Shown here: positions 35,301 through 47,107 of the stretch, piece after piece
How positions within the stretch are numbered: position 1 is the stretch's first letter
Layout: each line of letters opens with the position of its first letter
NCBI RefSeq assembly: GCF_003473485.1
Contig: NC_053044.1
Span: 56,894,091 to 56,958,090 of the forward strand
Length of the DNA stretch: 64,000 bases
Direction: 5' to 3'
From: Medicago truncatula
Taxonomy: Eukaryota; Streptophyta; Magnoliopsida; Fabales; Fabaceae
Notes under the pieces: model-generated
What the model was told of the DNA's origin: nothing
Seen by the model: only the letters and a program-made list of their open reading frames with translations
Databases searched by the model: none
Translations under genes and position numbers: made by a program

Positions 35301-36260
35301 TTGATTTTCAAAATGAAACCATGCAACCAAAATCTTATTAATTTCATAATCTACAATCAAATTACTCATTCATTGCCGTTCCAAAAATAAAAAATAAAAA
35401 AAATTCATTTAGTCATTTTCACTTTCTCTCTTAGAGGATCCCCAATACAGCTCACTATTTTGATTGTTAAAGTGGATCTAATATGAACAAACACTCGATG
35501 TGAAAACTGACACAATTTATATTTCAATAAAACTAGTGTGAAAAATAGTGAAATATAATTGAAAACTATTTTTCACTATTTCCCTATTTCATTATATTTC
35601 AATAAAACTTATTCATTTTCATACAATTATACAATTTATTAAGTGAAAACTGTGAAAAAGTGAAGAGAAATAGAGAATAAGTACTTCCATTGTCACCATT
35701 CCGCAACTCAAAAGTGACACAACCACTATTGTCGTCCCACCATCATCCACAACTGTTGTGGTTGTTCACTACTCTCCACTTTAAAAACATGTCCTCAAAG
35801 CAAATATATAAGTTTTTTTTTTCTTTTCTTCTTTCTGATCTCTAAAGCAGTTTAGAAATTAATACTATCACATAGATTTCTTTTTCTTTTTGTCTTTGTT
35901 TTGAAAAACAAATTTTCAAATTTATTTTATAAAAATATTTTAGGTCCAAACTTAATATTTTATAGGCTAAATTATACTAGAACTCCTTTAAGTTATTTAA
36001 TTATAACAAATTTGTCTTCAAATTATTTTCGTACCAATTAAATTCTTTAAGTTAATTAATTGTAAAAAGTTGATTTTTTAAGTTTTTTTCGTACCAATTA
36101 GGTCATTCAACTATAACACTTTGATGATTTTAAATCTTAAAAATGTAAGTTATTTGGAGCTAAAAGTTTCAATTAAATAACTTAAAAGTTAAAATACCTG
36201 AGTGTTAATATTTAAAATACAAGTTTGTTACAATTAAATCTAAAACTAGCTTGTTATAAC

Positions 36261-37799
36261 TTAAAAAGTACCTGGAAGTGCCGTGCCCAAAACTTTGAAC
36301 TCCGTAAGATGCAGCCACTTAGTTGAAGCCCATTTATTTCCTCTAATTACCGGACTACCGCCTGAAAGCAAAGAAAAATTAAATAACTTCATCATTCATA
36401 TCTTCAAATTTCCAATGTGGAATGTAATATAGGTTTGAATCACATGGCTATAATTTGTACATAAAGTCCATACTTATAAATTTTTGAGGGAAAGGTGGAG
36501 ATAGAGATCACATACAACAACAACACAACCAAGCTTTATTCCACTATTCGGGGTCGATTACATGAATCAAATTATGTCATAATTTTCTATCATAAATCAT
36601 GTTTAGATCCAATTGCGGAGACAAAATGAGTTGGAGGTTCATAATGCAAATTCAGACGAAAGAGTAAATATTTATCTAATAAACTAACTACTAAAATTCA
36701 ACATTGAAAAAATATTTAGATCCAACTCATTAATCTATAGATTGTGTTTAATAGAGAATGTATACATATTTTACAGTTGAACGAGTTGCGGTTTTTAATA
36801 GATTCTAACCGTGTAAACTAGAAGTATCAAGTGTGCCATCTGGCTTCATGCTCCGAAACAGCAGAGCATCACCCATTTTTGGTTTCACTGATAGACCCTT
36901 TTCAGGATATTTGGATACAGAATTTATGTTAGGCTTAGCATTAGGAAATACAGTCTCACCACCTTCTTCAACGTCGGACCTTCATAAGGACCAAAAACAA
37001 GGAACTGTCAAATTTGTATACAATTCCATCGTAAAGCACAACGCAAAACCAATATATCGAAAGAGAATAAGGCTTTACAGATACATAAGAACTGTAGCAA
37101 CTCGCGGGCCTCCATTCTTAGTGACGACCCCACCAGCGGTGAATAACATGAAGTCCCTCGCCATTCTCTGCATATTTAAAAGTTAAAACAACATTAAGCA
37201 ACGGTTTAAAGAGTTCAGATTTGGGATGATTAAGAAAAAGACACTCGTTTGTGACAAGCAAGTTGCATGCAAATCACCTTAAATTTACTGTTTCACGAGA
37301 GGACCATCTACCGACACATTGAGATAGACTGCCACTTAATTAGAAAGAATAATGTGTCCAATGTTTCTAACTAAGGTCTTAAGACTTAAGTATATGTGCA
37401 ACAAGTTTGGCGTATTATGCACAATACTTCTCTATATATGCAGCAACAAAAAAAGATCAAGAGATGAAGAGAAACAAACTGGTAGACATAGATATCACAC
37501 AAAAAACTCATACCTACTGGTATGGAGGTAATATCAGCAATTCTCTGTTCAATATTCTGGACAATTTTGTCCTTTCCTCTCTCCAGAAACCTTCCTGAAC
37601 TAGTTCGAGCGCTACATGCAGGGGATATATTAAAAGTAATGCATTACCACTAAGACACTATTCTCTCAAGAAAATGTACATGAAAAAAATAATATGCAAA
37701 CCTGCTTTCTCTACCCTTTCCAGTCAAGCCATCAACAACAAGCGATCTTGTCATGAAAGGCTTGGCAAGATTGATCAAATGCTCACATTCTTCTTTTGA
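36261..37799 (-). pseudogene. Prolyl 4-hydroxylase-like pseudogene (copy A)
   Basis: The exons are 37702-37799, 37514-37611, 37079-37167, 36810-36979 and 36261-36361, equivalent to exons 4-8 of copy B. The exon that should hold the Fe(II)-binding HxD motif is 89 nt instead of 130. A 41-bp deletion removes HYD and shifts the frame to a quick stop. The next exon keeps [12 protein letters not shown] but reads FRSM where B and C have FWSM/FWSV. The C-terminal exon keeps [12 protein letters not shown] with the distal His and 2-oxoglutarate Lys. The first three exons are absent; homology to block 3 stops at about 38,268 at a GC-rich palindrome. It is dead as an enzyme. Confidence 0.85.
36513..36620 (-). 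repeat. RTE LINE 3'-end fragment
   Basis: On the plus strand 'caacaacaacacaaccaagc' leads into 'tttattccactattcggggtc' and 'acatgaatcaaatt'. This is the complement of the RTE 3' terminus seen intact near 46.56-46.62 kb. A related piece is at 40050-40150, so it predates the block duplication. Confidence 0.6.
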
Positions 37800-38255
37800 C
37801 TGTTCAAAATGATAGGAAAAGTGGACATTTTAATACAATATAAATTCCAACAGTTTAAGATCTCTCTCATTTAAAACTAAGATCTCCACTCAAACTCTGG
37901 AGTCTTTCAGAAAGTTCAAGTTTCCTGCAATCTGAATATTCCATGTATGAATATGAATACTAGATTTTCTTTTATCATTAACTACCATGAAAAACCTCTA
38001 TCTTTGTATAGTTTAATTTTCCATGACCCTAGCCTATGCTTACAGACATTACAAGTGCAATTGTATGCAGAACTCTATTCAATACTTGAAGAACTTAATC
38101 ATCCATACAAACATTTATTATTTAACTGATTTAAAAAATAATGTAAGATAAACAACAATTTTGGTCAAACGAGTGATGCGATGTCATTATAGTCACTTAA
38201 TGTATCGAAAGTGCAAACACAAAGTTTCTTTTTAGTTGGTTAGTTTGATCCTCAA

Positions 38256-38360
38256 ATGTGTTTTACATTACCCGTGCTATAGCACGGGTAGCGCGGCTGC
38301 GCCGCGCGACGAGACGTATGTCGTTGTGTGGCGAGGCATGCGCTAGGGCGGCATATATAT
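38256..38360. repeat. GC-rich palindromic transposon-like terminus
   Basis: ACCCGTGC-TATA-GCACGGGT (38270-38289) is a perfect 8-bp-stem hairpin, followed by 'agcgcggctgcgccgcgcga'. It lies exactly where copy A of the P4H-like gene loses homology to copy C. A hairpin of similar sequence marks the Helitron-like end at 47.5 kb, but no CTRR terminus is seen here. Confidence 0.4.
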
Positions 38361-38587
38361 TAGTGAATAGTCTTATAATAAAGTTATTATATTATAATCA
38401 TTTTTCATTTTTATCATTTGTCACTAATTTTAATTAATTATGTCACATTTATTTTATTAATATATACCATACTCTCTTTGTTTTTTAAGGAATATACCAT
38501 ACTCTCATAATTAATGTCTTTAAAAAAGTAGATTTTATTAATATATAGTTCACGTTATATTTTATAAATATACACAATCTTATTTCA

Positions 38588-38659
<72 letters not shown>
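38588..38659. repeat. (TA)n microsatellite
   Basis: About 35 uninterrupted TA units lie at the junction between block 1 and block 2. The open frame read through it on the minus strand (poly Ile-Tyr) is an artefact. Confidence 0.95.
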
Positions 38660-38660
<1 letters not shown>

Positions 38661-39740
38661 TGGAAAAAATATACAAGTAGGGGGGACTATACCCTTACCC
38701 CAAAAATAAAAATAGCAAGAATTAAAAAAGTGGAAAAATATATACAAATAGTGGGGACTATACCCTTACCCCAAAAATAAAAATAGCAAGAAAAGAAATA
38801 TCAATGGAAACAAAAATTAGGTAGGCTACATCGATCCCTACAAAAATCCATGAAAGAGGCAGAGTCCCACAACAGAAAGAAAGACTCAGGGCAGCATGTT
38901 TGTTGGCACAAGTGTTACCTTCTCTGAAAATACGAAAAAACAATATAATCAATTTAAAATATCCTAAAACTCACATGGGCATGTCCTTTGTAATTCTTTA
39001 CAATTTTAAATAAAAATAAATAAATAAATTAATAAAAGCTGACATTTAAACCCTATTGATTTTCAAAATGAAATTATACAACCAAAGTCTTATCAATGTA
39101 AAATATCCTAAAACTCACATGGCATGTCCTTTGTGATTCTTTACAATTTTAAATAGAAATAAATAAATAAATAAATAAAAGCTGACATTTAAACCCTATT
39201 GATTTTCAAAATGAAATTATACAACCAAAGTCTTATTAATTTCATAATCTGCAATCAAATTACTCATTTATTGCCCATCCAAAAAAAATTATTTAGTCAT
39301 TTTCCCTTTCTCTCTTAGAGGATCCACAATGCAGCTCACTTTTTCGGCTGTTTAAGTGGATCTCATATGTACTTAATAAACACTCAACATATCCAAACCA
39401 GCACCTCAACAAACAATTATCAAATCCTCAATAGTTCTATTTCATTATATATCAATAAAACTTTTTTCATTTTTTACAATTTATTAACCGTAAAAAAGTG
39501 AAGAGAAATGGAGAATAAGTGCTTCCATTGTCACCATCCCCGTCACTCAAACATGACACCATCACTATTGTCGTCCCACCACCGTTGTGGTTGTCCTTTG
39601 CTCTCCACTTTAAAAATATGTCCTCTAAACAAATTTATCAAGTTTTTTTTTTCCGTTTTGATCTCTAAAGCAGTTTTGAAATTAATACTCACATAGATTT
39701 CTTTTTTTCTTTGTTGAAATTTATTTTATAAAAATATTTT
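38660..39740. repeat. Upstream part of duplicated block 2, with an internal 144-bp tandem duplication
   Basis: Homologous to block 1 (33.96-36.2 kb). Two short direct repeats of 'ggactatacccttacc(cc)' lie at 38,684 and 38,755. A unit beginning 'aaaatatcctaaaactcaca' occurs at 38956 and again at 39100, a tandem duplication with a 144-bp period. No gene is seen. Confidence 0.65.
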
Positions 39741-42700
39741 TCAAAATGAAAAATCAAGAATAACAATAAATACCAATATATGCTCTGCTCTAGAAGTACC
39801 TGCATGTGTAGTGCCCGAAAGTTTGCACTCCCGAAGATGCAGCCACTTAGTTGAAGCCCATTTATTTCCTCTAATTACTGGACTACCGCCTGAAAGCAAA
39901 GATTAATTAAATAACTTCATCATTCATAGCTTGAAATTTCCAATGTGAAATGTAATATAAGTTTGAATCACATGGCTATAAGATTTTCTACATAAAGTAT
40001 ATACTCTATAAAATTTTTTTAGGGAGAGCTGGAAATAGAGCATAAATGCAGCAGCAGCAACAACAACAATCAAGTTTTATCTCGCTATACAAGGTTTTGG
40101 TTACATGAATCAAATTATACCATAATTTTCTATAATAAACCATATTTGATCAGACTGGAGGAGTTGGGTAGTTCAATTGGTTTGAGCAAAAACAAAATGA
40201 GTTGAGGGTCCTGGGTGCAAGCCCGGACAACAGATTATTAATGCAACAAACTAACGACTAACATTCAACATTTTTTTTTTTTGAAGGAGACTAACATTCA
40301 ACATTAAGAAAATATATATTTGGATCCAACTGATTAATCTATTGATTGTTTTTAATAGAGTATATATGCATATTTTAGGGTTGAACCATTTACAGTTTTT
40401 AATAATTTCTAACCGTGTAAACTAGAAGTATCTAGTGTGCCATCTGGCTTCATGCTCCAAAACAGCAGAGCGTCGCCCATTTTTGGTTTCACTGATAGAC
40501 CATCTCCAGAACATTTGGATACAGAAGTAAAGTTGGGCTGAGCATCAGGAAATACAGTCTCACCACCTTCTTCAACGTCAGACCTACATAAGGACCAAAA
40601 ACAAGGAACTGTCAAATTTGTATACAATTCCATCATAAAGCACAATGCAAAACCAATATATGGAAAGAGAATAAGGCTTTACAGATACATAAGAACTGTA
40701 GCAACTCGTGGGCCTCCATTCTTAGTGACGACCCCATCAGAGGTGTAATCGTAATGAGGCTCACATTTTTGCCCGACTCCATAGTGAATAACATGAAGTC
40801 CTTCTCCATTCTCTGCATATTTAAAAGTTAAAACAATATTAAGCAACGGTTTCAAGAGTTCAGATTTGGGATGATTAAGAAAAGGACACTCGTTTGTGAC
40901 AATCAAGATGCATGCAAATCACCTTAAACTTACTGTTCCACGAGAGGACCATCTACCGACACATTGAGATAGACTGCCACTTAATTAGAAAAAATAATGT
41001 GTCCCATGTTTCCCACTAAGGTCCTAAGACATAAGTATATGTGCAACAAGTTTGGTGTATTATGCACAATACTTCAATATATGTGCAGCAACAAGAGAAA
41101 AAAAATGAAGAGAAAGAGGCAAACAGGTAGACATAGATATCACACAAATACTCATACCTATTGGTACGGAGGTAATATCAGCAATTCTCCGTTCAATATT
41201 CTGGACAATTTTGTCCTTTCCTCTATCCAGAAACATTCCTGAACTAGTTCGAGAGCTACACAGGCAGGGGATATATCAAAAGTATGCATTACCACTGGAC
41301 ACATTTCTCAAGAAAATGTACATGAAAAAGAAAATGATCTACAATTATTGGAACCAATACAAAAAAAACACAAGCATAGGCAAACCTGCTTTCTTTAACC
41401 TCTCCAGTTACGCCATCGACAACAAGTGATCTTGCCATGAAAGGCTTGGCAAGATTGATCAAATGCTCACATTCTTCTTTTGACTGTTCAAAATGATAGG
41501 CAAAATGGAGGTTTTAATACAATATAGATTCCAACAGTTTAAGATCTCTCTCATTTAAAAAAAATATAAAAAGAAAGATCTCCACTCAAACTCTGGAGTC
41601 TTTCGGAAAGTTTAAGTTTCCTGCAATCTGAATATTTCGTGTATGAATGTGAATACTAGATTTTCTTTTATCACTAACCACCATGAAAAACCTCTATTGT
41701 CATATAATTTAATTTTCCATGAGCCTAGCCTATGCTTACAGACATTACAGGTACAATTATATGCAGCTCTCTATTCAATACTTGAAGAACTATATTGTGA
41801 TACATGTTAGATTAATTTTCTCTTCAACTGTCTTATGTATTCTCATATAAAGTTAGGTTTAAAATCGGTGTCCTCTCATACTCTCATATTAATTTTCACT
41901 TCTACTATCTTATGTATATTCTAAAACAGACCAGAAAATTGTGATACATGGAAGCTCTTGGAACAGATGACAGAATTTCAGTCCATTGATCCTTCCTTTC
42001 CGTCAAACTGAAATGCATTCCGGAGGCAACAATTACAAGACTTAAAAGATTATACACATTTCAAATCAAAATCAAACAGAATACCACTCACTTTATGATG
42101 TTTTCATCCTTCCTTTCCGTCAGTAATACTAATAAGCCGGTCTTTCTCTCAACCTTGTTATTCTTCTCACCTGTAAAACTTTGCCGTTAGAATAAGGTTT
42201 TAAATAACAATCTCAGTTCAAGTAGCGGTAAGGATTTCGAGATTCGGCTTCTACGCATGTTTATTTGCGGATTAAGGTGGAATAAATCACAACACACGAC
42301 CGCAGTGGAATTTTGTGAATAAGGGTGTTCTGTCGCGTTTGTTTCCGTGGTTTTTGTTCACTATACTAAAACGCACGGTGTTTTTGCGACAACATAACAC
42401 GCAGTCACGTTTAGAAACAGCAAACAAATTTTTTTTGTTTATTTTAATAGAATGAAAACTAAAAATAAAAAAGTTCACGTTATGTTTCAGTGATGTTGCC
42501 TATTATTTGACAACAAATTAAGATAAGTGCTTATTTGATTAAAGACGGAGATCAAAGAAATTAAGAAACCCTTATGAATGGATTACATATGCACGCACAA
42601 GCATCACGGAAGATTGAATAGAAAACACTGTAGGAGACATAAAGTTTTTGAATAGAAAACAGTAAAACTCTGATATCAAGTAGCAAGTTCATGAAAAATG

Positions 42701-42860
42701 AAAAGTAAAGAAATGAAAAATAAAATATAGGTCAGAGTCAAACTTGATTTTGATTTTAAAACTAGTCAATAAGTTAATCATTTGAAACAATCACGCACAG
42801 AAGCATACCTGAGTTGATAAATGTCGGATATTGTTGACTTCGCATGACCTTAGAGGTCAT
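39741..42860 (-). CDS. Prolyl 4-hydroxylase-like 2-oxoglutarate dioxygenase (copy B)
   Basis: The eight exons are 42809-42860, 42092-42170, 41932-42007, 41386-41483, 41158-41255, 40683-40812, 40414-40583 and 39741-39889. They splice in frame to 283 residues. The catalytic domain is clear: [54 protein letters not shown] with the HxD iron ligands, [18 protein letters not shown], and [16 protein letters not shown] with the distal His and the Lys that binds 2-oxoglutarate. Such enzymes hydroxylate peptidyl proline. Two features are odd. The N-terminus lacks the membrane anchor usual in plant P4Hs, and exon 2 ([23 protein letters not shown]) resembles the first coding exon of ProRS. The C-terminus runs past the usual end into a hydrophobic tail (..HILVFIVILDFSF). 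Confidence 0.75.
40050..40150 (-). repeat. RTE LINE 3'-end fragment
   Basis: 'gcagcaacaacaacaatcaag' leads into 'ttttatctcgctatacaagg', the complement of a decayed RTE 3' end. It is the counterpart of the fragment at 36.5 kb in block 1. Confidence 0.55.
40165..40245 (+). repeat. SINE-like tRNA-derived fragment
   Basis: 'gggtagttcaattggtttga' (A-box-like) is followed by 'gtcctgggtgcaagcccgga' (B-box-like) at tRNA-like spacing. It lies between the RTE fragment and the last exons of copy B. Confidence 0.4.
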
Positions 42861-43004
42861 CTTCTGTCTCCTTGGTGTGGGATGGTAACAAAAACGGTGG
42901 CAGCTATTGTTGTATGTGACTTGAGGACCACTGACTCTTTGTTTATAGAGCTTAAGGGTCCGTTTGTCGCATATTAAGATAGAGGTGATTTTGACGTAAA
43001 ACAT

Positions 43005-43235
43005 TTATTTTATAGAGATTAGCGAAAAGATTCGTTTTCCGCTCTTATCATTAATAATTTTGGTTTGTTGTTTAGGGGTTTCTATAATGGGTGTTGTATT
43101 TTTATTTTTATTTTAATACATGAGAAATAGAAACCAAAATATAAAGCTTATGTGATCTGTTAGTGAAAGAAAAAAGGTGAAAGCATCTCTATTTGAGAGA
43201 AAATATAGTGTTGAATAATCCCAACAAATATCAAT
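43005..43235. other. Gene-free DNA upstream of the copy B P4H-like gene
   Basis: No gene is visible. It probably includes the promoter of the minus-strand copy B gene (first exon ends at 42860). Confidence 0.4.
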
Positions 43236-43325
43236 CCTTAGAGGGACACCTTTCATTTCCCATTCAGAAAACTGCCAAATACTCTTCGTACATATGCCTG
43301 TATAATTCCAATATCTCAAGAGCCT
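43228..43325 (-). pseudogene. ProRS exon chimera fragment
   Basis: On the minus strand, the start of ProRS exon 6 ([17 protein letters not shown]) is joined directly to part of exon 8 ([13 protein letters not shown]). In the real gene these are separated by 100 codons and two introns. It is about 98 bp long and cannot act as a gene. A MITE lies immediately beside it. Confidence 0.75.
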
Positions 43326-43333
43326 ATATAATT

Positions 43334-43740
43334 GAGGAATTTCTATGGTACACCTGCAAATTAAGGTGTACCGGTACTCTTACTTTAAAAAATTTTAAAT
43401 TAACTATTATTTTTATGGAATAAAGAGCTATTTGTTGATATTTATATTTTAGAAAATGTCATTTCATAAGAAAAAAACGTCATTTCATTGTTTATAAAAA
43501 TCTACTAATTTTTTTTACATTTTATTGTAAAAAATAATCAAAATTCTCTATTATAAGTACTAAAAATTCAGAAAAATTAAATTTTATTTCGTCGACGTTT
43601 TTGGTTAATAAGATTTAATTATTATAATTATAGGTGATGGAAAACAATTTTTCTCTTCAAAAAATAATACATTTAACTATTAATTTGTTGATTGGGTGTA
43701 CCAATACACTCAAATTTTTAAGTGTACCATAGAATTTGCC
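43334..43740. mobile_element. MITE with 8-bp target duplication
   Basis: The terminal inverted repeats 'aatttctatggtacacctg' and the complement of 'agtgtaccatagaattt' pair well. ATATAATT flanks both sides (43326-43333 and 43741-43748). The length of the duplication fits a hAT-type element. It is 407 bp with no ORF. Confidence 0.75.
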
Positions 43741-43748
43741 ATATAATT

Positions 43749-44402
43749 GTATCGCAAGTCACCTAGTTCTATGTAATCTTATATTGAGACATTTCACGTC
43801 AAAACAAAGCAAGAATTACAAACCAAAAACATCTAACATTGTAAATTTGCAGATGCTAGCTCCATTGCCTTGAAATAATTATCTGCCACAACTATTGTTT
43901 TAGCCGAACACTCTCTTCTTACAACCAGTCCATAGTTCATACACTATCCCACCTACTCTTCATACATACATTTCCTACACGTATAATAACATTGCCAAGA
44001 CAAAACATAGCCAACTCTTCTAATCTTACCGACATCACATCATAGCCAAAACTTTGACAGAATCAAAACCAACCAGTTCCATCCTCAAACATTGCAAAGG
44101 GTTTAATCCCAGGGGCGGAGCCACCTCTTAGTGAGGGTGTGCACCTGCATCCCCTGAAATTTTAAATTTTCAACCAAATATCTTGTTTTATTTGTATCTG
44201 CACACCCTCAAATATTTATTTTGCACCTTCTCACCCACGTTTTACCCAACTCTGCACTGCACTAGTCCAAGCCCAATGATTTTTCTCTCACCTTCTGACG
44301 CATAACAGATGGCAGGCGTTGCACATCACACACCATGCAAATTTTTCCATTTCTTCTGTCAACGCTCTAGCTGTTTCTTAGTGTTTTAATTACTTTTTTC
44401 CA
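43749..44402. other. Gene-free DNA
   Basis: No gene is seen. 'ggggcggagccacctctta' at about 44113 is a common start of plant transposon-derived repeats, but no matching end was found. Confidence 0.35.
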
Positions 44403-44411
44403 TTCTTAATA

Positions 44412-44950
44412 GGGTTAATTATGTTTTTGGTCCCTATAAAATTGAGAACTTTTAAGTTTAATCCTTATTTAATTTTAATAGGTTTTTTAGTCCCTACAAA
44501 AAAAAAATACTTCTAATTTTAGTCCTTGTTACGACAAAGTTTGTTTAATTATCCTTAAACTTTTAAATTTTTGAACGATTTTTTTATGATAAGTTTATAA
44601 CACTATGAAAGGTTCATTTACTAAAATTTAGAAATTTTTAACATGAAACGAATTAAATATGAATTTTTTAAAAAGACAAAAGTTAAAGATAAATTTAACA
44701 AATTCTGGACGTAGAAATCAAATTTTGCGACAATTTTTTGTAGATGAACTTTTAGTAATGTTCTTAACACGTCTGCGAAAAATTGTTCAAAAACTCAAAA
44801 GTTTAAGCATAAATTAAACAAATTTGAATTGAGGAGGGACTAATACTGATTGGAAAAATTTATTTTAAGGATTAAAAGAACTATTAAAATTAAGTAAGGA
44901 CTAAACTTAAAAGGTCCCAATTTTATAGGGACTAAAAACATATTTAACCC
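44412..44950. mobile_element. MULE-type MITE with 9-bp target duplication
   Basis: GGGTTAATTATGTTTTTGG with 'tccctataaaattg' opens the element, and its complement closes it. The arms pair for roughly 90 bases. TTCTTAATA lies at 44403-44411 and again at 44951-44959, the 9-bp duplication of Mutator-like elements. No coding region is seen. Confidence 0.8.
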
Positions 44951-45552
44951 TTCTTAATATTATATTATTACTACTTCAATTTCTCCTCAACATTAAGATA
45001 AAATTCATGTAGAATGTGTATTGCAAGTCAGGGATAAGGAGTTTACCACAAACTTAATGTGTATCATTTGTAAAACATTAACTACATAATATTGATGATA
45101 TTTCTCTTGCCATTTTTATTTTTTTTGAGAGAATTTCTCTTGGTTTCAAGTGGTAAAATAATATAATTTTTTATTTGTCTAAAAGTCATGAAAGATACAA
45201 AAAAATTATGCGCTTCATTTTTTTATTTTTTAAAAATAGTTATTTGGTAGAGTAGGACAATTAAAAAAATTCTAAATTTTGCAGTTTAAATTTATGGTAT
45301 AAAAAGAAGTCTTATTTTATCATTTTCTTTATAGATGAAAAGTTAGTAAACTGAAACCTAGTTAATCCTTTAAGGTTTTTAACATTTTTTTAAGTTTTAA
45401 ATAGGCCCTTTATGTTGTTAATTTAATACTCATATTTAAAGTTTTTAAGTTTTAAATTGGTCTTAAAAAGGATAATAAGGATTTATTTGAAACTTACTTA
45501 CATATCTAATCTGATACTTTTGTCAAACTTAAAGTACTAAAAGATATATATA

Positions 45553-45765
45553 GGGTTTTGCTAGAAAATACACTTTAGATGTGTCCTTTAGCAAGTCACA
45601 CCTTAAGGTGTGATATCCACCCAACTAATTTTTATGAAGGTGTCTCTTAGCAAAGTTATAACTTTTTAGTTATAACTTTGTTAAAAGACACTTTCATAAA
45701 AATTAATTGGTGTCTTTTAACAAATGCCAATAGGATAATTTTCTAAAAGATAGCTTCTAGCAAAA

Positions 45766-45768
<3 letters not shown>
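45553..45768. mobile_element. Small MITE next to a TA microsatellite
   Basis: 'gggttttgctagaa' at the left pairs with 'ttctagcaaaact' at the right, and the inner arms ('gttataactt/aagttataac') form a near-perfect palindrome. A TA run (45,770-45,797) follows immediately, so the target duplication cannot be resolved. Confidence 0.6.
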
Positions 45769-45799
<31 letters not shown>

Positions 45800-46052
45800 T
45801 TCCTCTAAAGAATCCTTAAAAAAAAAAAAATTCCCTAAAGAAATTATTAATGAAGTTTAAGAGTCTGCACCTCCTGATCTAGGGTCCTGGATAGACCACG
45901 GTTTAATCCCCACAATCTTTTTCCCTCTGAATCATTTTCCTTCTGTTATAACTCTTTTTCCCATCTCTACAAGCTCTTTGAATAATTTCCCAACTGTGGT
46001 AAATCGTAGTTTAACTTACTAACTTCTACTATTAATTATATGTTTATCATTA

Positions 46053-47107
46053 GGGTTAAATAATTTTTTTGTCCATATAAATATAGTCATTTTTATTTTT
46101 AGGGTGAAATGGAGAAGAGCCTCAGGTGTTTTGTGCGATAAGAAAGTATCACTTAAGCTTAAAGGAAAAATCTATCGGACAGCAGTCAGATCGGCAATGT
46201 TGTGTTGTACGGAGTGTTAAGCGGTTAAGAGCCAACACGAGAGTAAAGTTAGTGTAGCGGAAATGAGGATGTTGCGTTGGATGAGTGGTAATACTAGACA
46301 GGATAGGATTAAGAATGACACCATTAGACAGAGAGTGGGGGTAGCACCTATATATATAGTAGAAAAGTTGGTAGAAAATAGGCTTAGATGTTTTGGACAT
46401 GAATAGAGAAGAACCGTAGATGCCGTTGTAAGAAGAGTAGATCAAATGGAGGAGAGTCATGTTAAAAGAGGTAGAGGAAGACCTAAGAAAACCATTAAAA
46501 AAGATTTAGAGGTCAATGAGTTGGATCCAAATAAGGTTTTTGATAGAACACTATGACGTCATTTGATCCATGTAGCCGACCCCACTTAGTGAGATAAGGC
46601 TTGGTTGTTGTTGTTGTTTTTAGTTCTCATAAAAAAAATTACATGTTTTGGTCCCTATAAAATTTTCTAGCACGTACTTTTAGTCCGTGTAAAATTAAAA
46701 GTTGTTTAATTATGCTTAAACTTTTAAATTATTGAATGATTTTTTACATATTAATTTAGAACATTATGCAAAGTTTCTTTGCAAAAAATTATGTCAAAAA
46801 TTGATTTTTAGGTCCAAAGTTTTATTATTTTAATCTTTAATTTTTTGTGTTTAGAAAAATTCATATTTAATTTATTACATGTTAAAAATATATAATTTTA
46901 ATAAAAGAGTTTATTATAATGTTCATAACATGTCTGTAAAAAATCATTCAAAAATTTATAAGTTTACACATAATTAAACACATTTTAATTTAATAAAGAC
47001 TAAAACTGCGTGCTAAAAAAATTTACAAGGACCAAAATATGTTTTTTTTTTTTTTATTAAGGCCAAAAACAAAATTTAGTATATTGAGACCAAAAACTTA
47101 TTTAACT
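46053..47107. mobile_element. Inverted-repeat element interrupted by an RTE LINE
   Basis: 'gggttaaataatttttttg' at the left and 'ccaaaaacttatttaac' at the right are inverted relatives of the MULE-type ends at 44.4 kb. 'tatcatta' occurs just outside both ends. The 46099-46619 stretch is an RTE insertion; inner arms near 46,650 and 47,020 also pair. Confidence 0.5.
46099..46619 (+). mobile_element. RTE-type non-LTR retrotransposon 3' end
   Basis: The plus strand encodes RTE C-terminal segments with stops: [55 protein letters not shown] and VKRGRGRPKKTIKKDLE. It ends with ADPT-coding 'gaccccacttagtgagataa' and a (TTG)n tail, the usual RTE terminus. The 5' part is missing. Confidence 0.85.

Larger units (their letters stand above)
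33960..36260. repeat. Upstream part of duplicated block 1
   Basis: Sequences here recur near 38.66-39.7 kb and in part near 49.67-50.15 kb. Examples are 'ggactatacccttacc', 'aactcacatgg...catgtcc', 'tcataatctacaatcaaatt' and 'catcaccaccaccatt...gttgtggttg'. Blocks 1, 2 and 3 each lead into a P4H-like gene on the minus strand. Block 1 also has a 210-bp LINE insertion and a 0.6-kb polyadenylated insertion that blocks 2 and 3 lack. Confidence 0.65.

Noticed and set aside
38485-38676. Poly Ile-Tyr ORF
   Set aside because: It is a translated TA microsatellite.
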